Below, in pieces: positions 9,671-20,820 of a DNA stretch of 64,000 nt; positions within the stretch are counted from its first letter, which is position 1, and each line of letters opens with the position of its first letter. The position numbers were made by a program, and so were the translations under genes. The stretch lies in contig OX359247.1 of NCBI GenBank assembly GCA_947179485.1, positions 43,190,801-43,254,800 of the forward strand, given 5' to 3'. The stretch comes from Allacma fusca (taxonomy: Eukaryota > Arthropoda > Collembola > Symphypleona > Sminthuridae). The notes under the pieces were generated by a model that saw nothing but the letters and a program-made list of their open reading frames with translations, was not told where the DNA came from and did no database searches.

Positions 9671-12600
9671 AGTCGCCCATTTGTTGTGTCGCAGTAACTT
9701 AGAGCTGGCAGAGGTGGGCACAACGGATATTCCACGATGTTAAACTTGCTAAGGAGTGATGCTGTCATCGATTAAGAATTAATAAAATTGTAGAATCACT
9801 TACACTAACCATGTGTAAGCAACTAATTTACTAAGGGACGAAGTGTCGAAGTTTAGTGTAAGAACGGACGTATTCAACTAAATCGTGTACAATAAATGCA
9901 TGAAGTATTTCCAGGAAAGTGCTTTTATAAAAATGCTTTGGTCTACTGAGTAGCAGATTCAGGGATTTAAATTTTGGGTAACGTAGTAATTAGGATAGTT
10001 TTTAAAGTCAAGGTATTGAAATGAATTCCAGACCAACCTCTTCTGACATGATTTTTTTCTGTTATATAGTCCTCATGCATTTTTCAAGTAACCAATTTCT
10101 TCATGTTGCTACAAAGAGCATACATAACTACCATTTAAATTACATTGAATATTAATATAATAATTGAATAACCTATGCAGTTGGCAAACAAAAATACAGA
10201 GCCCTCTGGAAATTTTACACGGAGTAACGTTATGGATGTATTGGTGTATGTGAACCTTTAATATGCTGTGAAATAAACTTTATCAAATTCGATGACGCTT
10301 TGAAGTTATTGGAATATAAACACTGGGAATGCAGGATGTAAATTTAAACAGAGTTCCCGAAGTATATTCTTAAATAAAAAATCTTTCTAACCGTTAATTT
10401 TATAATACAAAAAATAATATGTCAAATCTTGTTCTTAAAAAAGTGTAAAAAGAAGTTACCATTAGTTACTTTAGAGTAGAAAAACCTAAAGAAAAAATAC
10501 AATTTCGCTATTTTTTTCTACTATCAGCTTAATAAATATTTAAAGTCCTTCAGCTAATTGCAAGCTTCCACTTCCCCTTAGCCAGCAATTAAATCACGTT
10601 TGAACGATGACCTGGCATCTGACAGAATATACTTACGTCCATTTAGTACTTTCAAATTCAGAAGTGTAATGGATTTCAACTATACTTTTTATTCTGAAGA
10701 GTAAATTTTAAATAAAAAATGTTCTATATTTTGAATAACTTTATACATACTACGTCATGCTATTACTTCATTTTGTGACTCAGATTGATTACAAAATGGT
10801 TAAAATGGTCCAACTGAAAGCAGAACAGTCAGCAGTGTGAGCACAGAATCTAAACCTTTCTTGCTTATTACCTCAGCTATTAACGCGTTCGGCGTTTTCA
10901 TTTTCTGCGTTGAATTACTTTTATTTATGGCATATAAAATCCAAATTCTCGGCTGGCTAAAGAACTTCGTCTACTCGATGTTCTATTGTTCAAGAAGATT
11001 TTGAATCTTTTTTTTCAACAGAACATGAAACATTATTTGACTACAATTTATGTGCGGTAACTAACATGACACATCTATATACTTCTACAACTGCAACTAA
11101 ACAATTCTCATTTCCTTCAATTAAATGCGTAAAGAATTTCAATAGCGAATGATAAATATTTCAGAGTAAAAATTAAGAGCCTTTAAACTAATAAACACAA
11201 CAAGATAATGTCATGTGTCTTAGTGTAAAATAAGGGGTGCATTTTTACCTGCTCTGAATGATAGATTGATTTGACTAATCATACCTCAAAAGGTATCTCA
11301 GAAAATATTTCCGGAACAAAATTATGATGTGAAATATAAATTTGACACGCATTTAATTACTGAGGGGAGGTGTAGAGATATAAAATTTGCACTTAGAATT
11401 TTTACTTTAAGGGGTAAAATGTGCATTAAGTTGGGAAGACAAACGTTGGCGCATGTATTATAATATACACGTGAAGACACTCTAATACCTCAAATAGAAG
11501 TCAAATACGTTTACCTTACAAAAATATCGCATGGTAGACAGAGTTAGATCAAGACAAGAATATACAAGATGCAGCAATTTGTTGAGAAACTTTCCTAAAA
11601 ACTTTGTGAATACTAGTAAGTTCAGATTTTTTTGAAGGTAGTATTATTATCATATGTCGTTGTTCTCGGAATGAATAAAGGCTTAACTAGATCAAGTATA
11701 ACAATTGAATACTTTCTGGTCCTGACACTGGAACCCCTGGCTGTAGTAACATTTATGTATACTTTCATATAATAAGGTATCAATAACATCTCCGTATAAC
11801 GGACATTAACCATTTGATTTGTATATTAGTGAGACAACCTATATGCATAAAGGACAAAACTTGGAACTCTAATTTTGTAGTTTAATCCTCACTGTATCAT
11901 GTTACAATCATAATTACATTTTACATTCCATATTACCATGTTAGTTTTTCTACACTAATAATTTTGATAGTCGCAGTACGAATAATATTGTTTATTTCAA
12001 TTCCTTTTGTCCCTATTCTAAGTACTCACAAATCTCAATATATAGGATGATCAGCGGCCGGTTAATGTTTACAATAGAAGAGTGATCATGCGTATTCACC
12101 TTTCTTGAACATTATTTACACGAGACGTTTGACAACTGAAACCGTCATAGTGAGAGGTGCCCGCAAAGCCTTTCCTAATCAATGGTTTCGCCTTGAATTC
12201 TATTGAACAGTCGACTACATACTTCTTTGTCTCGTAGTAACAATATTCAACTTTTCCTATACGTACTAATTGAATTTTATTATATATACATAACATGTAA
12301 TTACATGTTAGATACATGCTGTATAGATTTGTGCATCTCCTTTTAATTACAGTGATTTACTCTCAGGGATCTCCCTTTAAAAACCTTTTTAGACATGTCA
12401 TGGTATAATGATTAGGATTCTCCCCAATTCACACTTAACCATTGTTAAAACTACTCTTATAGGGTGATACTGAACCAAGGGACAAACCTTTATGGTATCT
12501 TTAACATTCCTTGAAGCTAGAACTGTCTATATATAGCAGGTTTCTAGTTTAAACCCACATTAATTTATTCCGTTCTGTTTACATTCGGGTATTTTGAATC

Positions 12601-12684
12601 TAAAGTAGTGATATAATTTTGGTAATTTTGAAAGTGCCCAACTTTCCCTGCCCAAAATGCACAAAATCAGGGCAGTTTCAAATG
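9671..12684. other. AT-rich region without a supported gene
   Basis: Only short ORFs in scattered frames (up to 73 codons), none with a recognisable domain or flanking splice signals. No transposon termini found. Confidence 0.4.
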
Positions 12685-12718
12685 CTGCCCACATGCCCAA
12701 TTTTGGGCATGTGGGCAG
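12685..12718. repeat. Perfect 16-bp-arm palindrome in a GGGCA-rich patch
   Basis: The arms CTGCCCACATGCCCAA and its exact reverse complement are separated by two T residues. The surrounding 12633-12740 repeats the words CCCAAAATG and TTTGGGCA. That vocabulary resembles the 35-bp minisatellite at 57247-57475, so this may be a solo hairpin from a related element family. Confidence 0.7.
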
Positions 12719-12739
12719 GCTTTTTGGGCATTTTTAGCG

Positions 12740-14660
12740 GGACCGGCAAATACTTCAGAGCATTTTCAATCGATATAGATACGTTACAACGTATTATATT
12801 TGTTGAGCTTAGATATTTAAGCCATGGACAGAATGTTATGCTTACGAAACCCGCTGCATTATACGGGGTATAATCTAGATTTAGCTAAAAATCGATGAAG
12901 ATTGATACTTACACTTTTATTTGCACAAGAATACAGAGCGGTCCTTATTCATCGATTTTTTCTCGCTGTCAGTTTTACGATTTTTCTTTAATTAATTATA
13001 ATTTGTATCCGTAACATAATATCACTTAATAGATAGAAAGCAATAGCCTACAGTTTTGCTTGTCCTTACACTGAAACTTTCTAATATAAATGTTACAATA
13101 CACATGTTCTTCAAACATAAAGATCTATGTGGTTTGTTTAAATTCGACATAATTTGTTCGTGCTCATATGTGCAAGTTATTTCGGATCAAAGCTAGTTAA
13201 CTACCTATTTTTATAATTTATCCTATATATTGTGGCCCTATAATGTTAGTGTGGTTGAGATGATTCATGGGGAGGTGTGAAAAAAGTCTACTAATCGAGG
13301 GCATAAATAAGCATTGTTTGGTAAATGCTTTCGCGAGTGCAAGATTGGTACAACATTTGTTAACGCCAAAATTGGGTTTGCTGTACCGGTTAAGTAAAAA
13401 TCCCTAAAACCCACCAGTTTGCGCCGTTTATAGATGCAGGGAAGTGAAACTTGCAAAAATAATATTTAACCCAGTGAGATTTAATTTCAAAGGATTCAAA
13501 TGAAAGATTCATAAGTGAGACGTATTTAGTAGAAAACGCCCACTAGCCAAATTAGTTAGCGTTATTCTAAATGATAACTTGGTGGAGCTCTGACTTTAAA
13601 TCACAGGTGTGGTGGTGACCCATATGATTTAATTTCATAACGTGCTATTGTCAATGTCATAATTTCATTTCAATTCATGTTGTATTATGTGGAACTATTA
13701 CGTGGTTAATTATTCGTCTACTAAGATACGATTTGAATGCTAATTGTATCATTTCGTTAAATTTCTCCTTTCAGGAGATATCTTGGAAACAAGATTAAGT
13801 TACATATACTTTGTCTTGCTCAAGTTACAGCGAGAGTACCTGAATACTTAAACATTAATCATGTTGAAGTTGGCAGCACATGAACTGCCATGTTCGAGAT
13901 CGCCTATAAAAACAAATGGCTTTTAATTTAAGGCCAAGTTGATGGCTGTCTGAAAACTTTATCTGCGCACTGAGTCATGTCAGAATGATTTCGTGCCTCT
14001 TACGCCAACTTCATAGCGTTAATGGTAATTGTGAATTCGTTCGATTCAGAGATGACCAAATGCAATAGAATTCCTTCGGAATTCGAATGGAAAGTCTCGA
14101 GGATAATTTCAAAAATACTGACTTCATTCTTATGTAGTATGTCGTCTTGCCCACAAAATTTAAATTTCGAAACCGGGCAGGGATGCTTGATGCGACCCAA
14201 TTTTCGTTCTACTATTGCAACCCTTTAAATTCAACACATTAGCGGTTAAAGATGTATGTATCGATTACATTAAGCAAAACCCCGAAACAAATATATGTTT
14301 CTGTTGGAGTTATTGAAGCAATCATTAGTCCATTCCATAGCTCTTTCAAAACAGAAAGTTTTGGAAACGTTTACGAAGTGAAATGAAGGATAATTAAAAT
14401 CAATGAACAAATTTTTCAATTACGCTATCCTCATAAATGCAGTTTCGAGTGTTTCTGTAACCAGAATCCACCCCTTTTTTATGCATTAGGCATCATCCGC
14501 GTGCAGTCTCTAGTTCATCAGAATGCTCATGCTATTTCTAATCCACCGTTCATTAGCCTCCTTTCATCATTCGCATAAAACTGCAGCCTATATAATTTAA
14601 ATACTCCTTTGCGGCTGAACAACTGGTGGGTCTTTAAAGATTAAACATGTCTGCTTTTTC
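12740..14660. other. Intergenic region, nothing identified
   Basis: Overlapping 66-68-codon ORFs on opposite strands at 14000-14228 have no recognisable domain. No RNA gene or mobile-element end could be supported. Confidence 0.35.
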
Positions 14661-14666
14661 CTTGGT

Positions 14667-14830
14667 CAGAGCTGCGCTCAAGTACAAGTATTACTTGACA
14701 CGGACCAGGTCAGGTCAAGTTCGGGTTGAGCATTTAAATGTACGTGATAAATAGGTCAGGTACAAGTAACAGGGGAATCCGAACTTGGTAATTCAAGTCA
14801 GGTAAATTGTAAGTGCAGGTTGAGAAATTA
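14667..14830 (+). mobile_element. Left end of hAT-like ACTTGA-family element
   Basis: Starts with CAGAGCTGCGCTCAAGT and continues with repeated ACTTGA, CAAGT and GGTCAGGTC words. The same terminal sequence is present at 20745 and, inverted, at the right end of the element at 62380-63707. No right end could be found nearby, so this is either truncated or has a diverged terminus. Confidence 0.5.
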
Positions 14831-15618
14831 TACATGCATCAAACTATCTTGAAAGTGATTTGATTCTCAATAAAAAGATTTTTCAAATGCACCCTCGGTT
14901 CAGTCATGCTGTTTCCCGAGAAGGAGTTGATTTCGCGCTCATAATAAAAACGTTAGCGACTCATTAGGCACATGCATTACGCACACCGCAATTTTAGAGC
15001 ATAAGGACTAGGCGAGGGTTCAGTTTGATTTCGGATTCACACTTCATTGCACCGACATTGCAAATACAATATATTATTGTTTATATACAAATGAGTTTAT
15101 CGTGCTCGGAAATTGTAGAATTAGCAGAAAATGGTTATTCTTCAAAACCGGAGATTGCGGGGAACCGAGAGGGGGAGGAAATGAGAGGATATGGATTTAC
15201 GAGGTGGACCACCCTGGTCCAGCTAGGCTAAACAATTAAGGGCCAAGGTAAACAAATTACCTAAAGCCATCAGTTTGCATGTGTAAAGGCCCGGGTCTGT
15301 TTTTTTGAAAACGGCCACCCGTGAATCCGACTATTTTATAAAACACATTTATGGGGACCAGTAGATGAAACGTTTGTTAAAAAAAATATCGAAACCTTTT
15401 TTTCTGTAAATCCGAATAGGAAGGTTAAAAAACCGAAAAAACCCGAAAACTTCAATAATTTATTGTAGCTATACCGATTTGAATATAAAAAATTGGTCTA
15501 TCTCAAACAAATTCTCTAACCAACTGCTACACTCGTGATTTTTTTTTGGTATCGTGGTATCAAAATTTCGGATTTTTTCAAAAAATCACATGGACAATTT
15601 CGAAATTTCGGAATTTTT

Positions 15619-15735
15619 TTTGACTGCCGGCACACGCAAATGTGAAACTTTTTAAAACTCTAAACTCAAGGGAAGCACGAAGCTTACATTGTAAAATTTT
15701 TTTTAAGGTCACATTTGCGTGTGCCGGCAGTCAAA
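15619..15735. repeat. Perfect 27-bp inverted repeat, 63-nt loop
   Basis: The left arm 15619-15645 begins TTTGACTGCCGGCACACGCA. The right arm 15709-15735 is its exact reverse complement. Outside the arms, TTTCGGA-TTTT blocks also pair imperfectly, extending the stem. The arms are GC-rich against an AT-rich background. Flanking 15300-15600 is full of CGGAT/ATCCG-type words. It could be a foldback element or the stem of a hairpin transcript. Confidence 0.8.
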
Positions 15736-16699
15736 TCGGGGAAAATCCGAAACGGGTAATTTGTATACATATCTGCGTAAGGCGTTCTGGATGTGTTACG
15801 CTTACGCATAGTTTGCATGTGGATACATACAGCTAGCATGCAAGCATGCTTGCTTGATGTAGTGACGAGGAGAGGAGTTTCCTCCCAACGTAATACATGG
15901 GGAGCGCCTTCCGCGTAAATAGACGGCCGTATCACGCTCCATTCCTTGGGACCGTGCCGCAGCTCAGCTAGTTCCAAATGTTTATTTTAATAATTTAGGA
16001 TTGGTTGGCTACAGGTTAATAATATTTGGCCTCAGTATTATCCACACTATTTAAAATGTGTGTATGTACATTTCGTATACATATTCCAAAAAGATGCTTC
16101 ACTATGGGAATGGCTCTTTTGAAAAAAACAGAAGGCCCACAAATCTATTTTAAGGGCTACGGCTAGGGTAAAAATTATTTTATTAATTCAATCCTGGAGG
16201 AATCGTTCAATTACCCATCCACATTATTGCCCAATCCAATTTTACATTATTGGAAGGAGAGAATCACCATGAATGTAATTACTGGAAGTAGGTATTTTTC
16301 TGTAAATGATGTTCGCTTCTTTTAATATCGTCAGTCAATATTATCAGACACTTTTCGTACTTGTCTTAGCCTAAAGGGATGGTTGAAATTTAAGAAACGT
16401 GACGATTATCTCAAGCTGAGAGCTACTGCGGTAGTACAAAGAATACTTGGGGAGGCATAATAATACCTGCAACAATCAATTTGTTTGTACTTATGTAGTA
16501 TAAATATGACCACCTCACTATAGCGTCTTAATGGCAATCTTTTGTATTATTAAAATATTCACCACAATTTGTTTCAACCCGATAATAAATAGGATTTTTT
16601 TATTTATAGGAGAACAACATTTTAAATAATGTTGCAATAAAGTAAGTTCGTTTTAAAATGTTTTAAAAATGATCGAGTCCATTGGTTTCCCGAATACAA

Positions 16700-18421
16700 C
16701 AAGGCTATAGATAGTAAAAGGTTCGGACATAGCGTATGCTGAAACAACCCCCTCGCTGTGACGTCTTCAAAAGTGATTTCTTACTACAAATACTGCACAA
16801 GTATATAAACAATTCGCAAAATAGTTTGAATAAGATTTTTAATTGTTTTCAAGTATTACAATTAAATTTAATATTAGAGAGGTTGTGGACTACCGTTTTT
16901 CGCGGTTTCGGTGGAGGTTCCGGCAGTGAAAGTACTTTCACTTTGATGTATACCGAAACTTGCCTGACAGAATCGGGCTAGACTCTCATGTACACCGGTT
17001 TAGATTAGGGAAACAAGAATTTCTCTAATTGGATGAATTTTGCTAGCGCTAAATTTTAAGTGCGAAATCACATGTAATTCTTCGGTGGACAGAACGTTCC
17101 AGATTTCCTTGCGAAATGATGGTTTAAACTCGGCGCCTTGTCCTAAACCTGTACTGTATCCCGGCTTAACTCAACGACATTTGCTGTACCGAAACCAGTT
17201 ACGGTACAGCAATCCTTTTACCTTTACCGAAACATAGTTTCAGTAGCCCACAACCTCTCTATTAACCCATGACAATAACAGAGCTATTAACAGATTGTTT
17301 CCTTTTCACAAAAGTAACCCGTGACTTCTGCTTTTTAGCAGGGAATTAGTTCAGATTAAAACCCCAGCTGATACTTTCGTTTCTTGCTGTTTCTGTAAAT
17401 TTTGAATCTTGCTTATTCCATCAATGCCTTTAAATTGAATAACGGCACAGTGTGAAACTCGATGTGAACACCAAATCCCGACAAAGTATTATTTTTTTTA
17501 ATCAAATTGAAAACGGGAAGTTTGGTAAAAATCTCTTCGTCAAAAGTCAACTTGCTCGTTCGTCTTCATAAAGTTCTGTATTATTGCAGTGGAACTGGAG
17601 TTGGAATTTTTATTGCAAATATTCCTTGGTCACGTGATGGGTTAAAACCTAGGCTCTTGATTATCAATCCCTTTGAAATATCCTCTGTGCTCCAGTTAAC
17701 TCTATTGTGGCCACTAATTATTTTTGCTTGGTCGGGGAAAGAGATAAAGTGGTTTGTGTTTACTTAATGCAGCTTTTAGACTTAAAACTTTAGAATCACA
17801 AAAATAATCTTTACGATTTCACTTCTCTGTTTTGAAATAATTGATTGAAGTTTCTTCATAAGCTAATTTTGATCAGCCTTGAATTTGTTATGGTTTACAA
17901 TAAGTTTTTAATTTCATCTCTAAATTCTTCTTTTGTGCAGACAGTTACTTCGAATTAAATGATAGGAAACTGGTTGAGTTTTGAATGGAATCACATTGGG
18001 AACGGCCGTACTTTTTAATATTTTTTAGGTGTCAAGTCCAAAAGTTCATTTTTTAAACTGCAGACATAATCACTTTCACTGAAATGATGTGAACAAATTC
18101 TAGCTGTTACACAATTTACATTTTCTTTCCTCTTACACTTAACAACCCAAACCTTAGCCATTTGTGAATTTTTATGGAACTTGCAAAATTTTAAATCTGA
18201 TCGTCTACTCTGTTTAATCTTTTTTGTGTTTTACATTCCGCTAATGCACAAATAAAGGTCACATTAAATAATTTTATTTGCTGCTATACAGATTGTCAAT
18301 TAAAGACAAGCAGAGCGCGCGCTGAGATCACTTTTACTGACGTCACAGCCCCCTACATTTGTCCACCTTTCCGCCCCATTCATTTTTATATGCGATTTGG
18401 CCGAACCTGTTACTATCATAC
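16700..18421. mobile_element. TIR DNA transposon, about 1.7 kb, non-autonomous
   Basis: Copy 2 of the large repeat (near 40005) is continuous where copy 1 is interrupted by this segment, so the insertion is visible by comparison. AATACAA flanks it on both sides (16693-16699 and 18422-18428), a 7-8-bp target duplication. The terminal inverted repeats share GATAGTAAAAGGTTCGG (16710-16726) with the reverse complement of 18401-18417 (16 of 17), and GCTGTGACGTC (16755-16765) with 18339-18349 (11 of 11). No transposase is encoded. The superfamily is uncertain, with hAT most compatible with the duplication length. Confidence 0.65.
16877..17259. mobile_element. Nested 383-bp MITE
   Basis: Lies inside the 16700-18421 element. 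The ends are inverted repeats GAGAGGTTGTGG at the left and CCACAACCTCTC at the right, continuing with mismatches for about 30 bp. It is flanked on both sides by TATTA (16872-16876 and 17260-17264). Internal sequence is rich in GGTTTCGGT and ACCGAAAC words. No coding capacity. Confidence 0.65.
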
Positions 18422-18938
18422 AATACAAGGGGTTCATGCTGAACATCCTTCAAATTATTCCCCTGACATTAGTTCTTCGCTCTCCCTTTCCTAAATAATA
18501 CTGTGACCCATTTCATTGGACAGTTTGTCCGTTTAAATAGTGCAAAAATTTGTTAACCGAGTTTTGTTCTAGACTTTTAGCCTATTTTTATTGAAGTTTT
18601 GAAAGCGTTTGAATTGGTGTAAATGACAAAAATTAGCTACTCCTTCATAATTACTACTTATTCACTTACACTACTTTAAATGGTGGATTTAGACACAATA
18701 TAAAATACAGACAACAGGTTTTCACAAATCTCGTCATTTTCATCGTGTCGATGAGTACAATATGACATTAAAAGTATTCTCGCTTAACCAATTTCAATTG
18801 GCGATATGATGAAATTCTCAACAAAATTTGCGGAAATTATTATGGCCTGAAATATCGGAAGTCAATTTGGCGATATTTGTGGTATAATAATAACATCTTT
18901 TCCAGCCGCCCTTAGCATAGCTAATATACACATACTGT

Positions 18939-19430
18939 ATATTAAAAGACACATACAGTATGTGTCAATACAATACCCGGTATTCATAAATATTCAGAAA
19001 TTCGTGACTTTCGCTGCAGAAATATGTTTAAATGGTTGTTGGGGGTTAGACTATTTTCGTGCCAATGACATTCGGGCATTGCACCCAGCACATGTAAAAG
19101 GTATTGTATTACCCGGTTTCCATACCCGCCGAGTATTTGTGTTAGCAGTAGAGCAACTGGCTAGAAACCATAACTGGATTTCCATTTTGTCCGGTCCAAA
19201 TTGGTCAACACAAACGGCAGTATTCGTGATCTAACTATGCTAACCTAACCCGGGTATCCCGTTACCCGAATGGCCCCAAAAAATTTATTTAAGGTTCTGG
19301 TATGGTTTTGAACACATTTGCGTCGTCAGTTTGGCCTTAAACACAGTATTTCAGAAATAGCCCGAGGGGACACTTTTGTCCTCATCGGACGTCGCTTATG
19401 GGAAACCTACACAATGTTACACATGCCTGC
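18939..19430. mobile_element. Insertion of about 490 bp in repeat copy 1
   Basis: Absent from copy 2, where CACATACTG runs straight on into sequence that corresponds to about 19440 here. CACATACTG occurs on both sides (ending at 18938 and 19439), like a target duplication. Internal words are CCCGGTA and GGGTA. A perfect 19-base palindrome centred at 18957 (GACACATACAGTATGTGTC) lies just inside the left end. No inverted termini were recognised. Confidence 0.35.
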
Positions 19431-20744
19431 ACATACTGCATAAAAGACCGTACCTGGCTCATTTTTATTATTAAGCCTCAAATCACTTATTCGGATTACT
19501 GTATCCAAATATTCATGTCCTTACTACTATTATTGGAATTAGGTCGATTCACGATTCCCAGCGTTCTATTTTACTACGCAACGTGGGATAATTTCGAATG
19601 TGTAGAATCGCAGTAACTAACAACGAGAGACCCGGTACGTGGATTATTAAACTTCAAATGATTCGTATTTGGTGTTGGTTCCCAAAGGAAGAAAGGGTAG
19701 CCTTGGTGTAGAGTAAATTGTGAATTTAAATTGGTGTGCCTGCAGTTACCAGGGGATGCCATTTCCACAAGAGGATAATAGTTTGTGCAACTTGCCCTGC
19801 TGGTGTCATTTACCAGAGCGAGTTTTTGTAATTTTTGATATTTTCAAAAAAAAGGACATTGAAGATCAAATTATTGAGAATTTTTACTCTTTTGTGCTTA
19901 AATTACAAACTTCCTTCTAAGTTCTCTTCGGTGGTCTTCAGCGCCAAGCAGATCCAACTGGATAAATCATGCTGGTATTTACACTAGTATATTTGTAAAT
20001 ATTTAATGTATGTAAATAAATATATAAGTGTATATATATAAGATTGTCAAATTGAAGATAATGTGGCATTTGTCAGATTAAATCTTCCCAAAATGCCAGG
20101 GCATTTTTATTTTATGATATTTTGAGCATCTGTGGCATTTTGGTTATCAGTGAAACTCAGAGTGGGTACGATATTTTGACTTGCAGATGCTAAAGCATAA
20201 TAAATTGTAATTATTTATTTTCCACAAAAAATTATTTGTTCGTAATGTTACATTCGTAGTAACGTTCGTAGTATGATTAAATTCGAGTTTGCAAGCAAAC
20301 GAATTCTTCCGAAAACACAGCCGAAATAGATTGAAAATCAGACACAAACACCATAATTCACTAATTTCACAAATTGTCATCAGTAAAAAGTATTTTTGTG
20401 ATGTCACATTTTGTCCTTCTCGAGACGCAGTGTTTTTCAGTATTCTGGTTGGTGAAATACATATGTATATTTTACAGTCGTCAAAAACTTTACTACAAGC
20501 TTAAGTTTTCAAATATTCTATAAACCCAACATCTTTAATAATAAAATTTTAAAACCGGAAGCCCCTCCAGAGAATCTTCTTTATTTTTGCGTCTTAGTTT
20601 AAACCCCAATCAGTGTTTGTTTTCAAATTTTGCTATACAGTCACAAGCATCTCACCTTATATTGGCACCGCTCAAATGGTGTTTTCAAAAACCCATCGTT
20701 TTGTACAAATCAACTTTTTACATTTTTTGAAACTTCATTAAGGT

Positions 20745-20820
20745 CAGAGCTGTGCACAAGTGCAAGATGACCACAAGTTTTTCAAGTCAAGTTCGCTTGG
20801 GTGTAAAAGCAGTTAACCAT
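20745..20820 (+). mobile_element. Fragment: left end of ACTTGA-family element
   Basis: CAGAGCTGTGCACAAGT followed by CAAGTTTTTCAAGTCAAGTT matches the terminus at 14667 and the inverted right terminus at 63707. The corresponding point of repeat copy 2 (about 53310) lacks it, so it is a later insertion. The right end is not defined. Confidence 0.45.

Noticed and set aside
2433..17142. 15-base identity AACTCGGCGCCTTGT between the retroelement leader and the nested MITE (17128)
   Set aside because: A single 15-base match is expected by chance in a 64-kb window; flanks do not match.
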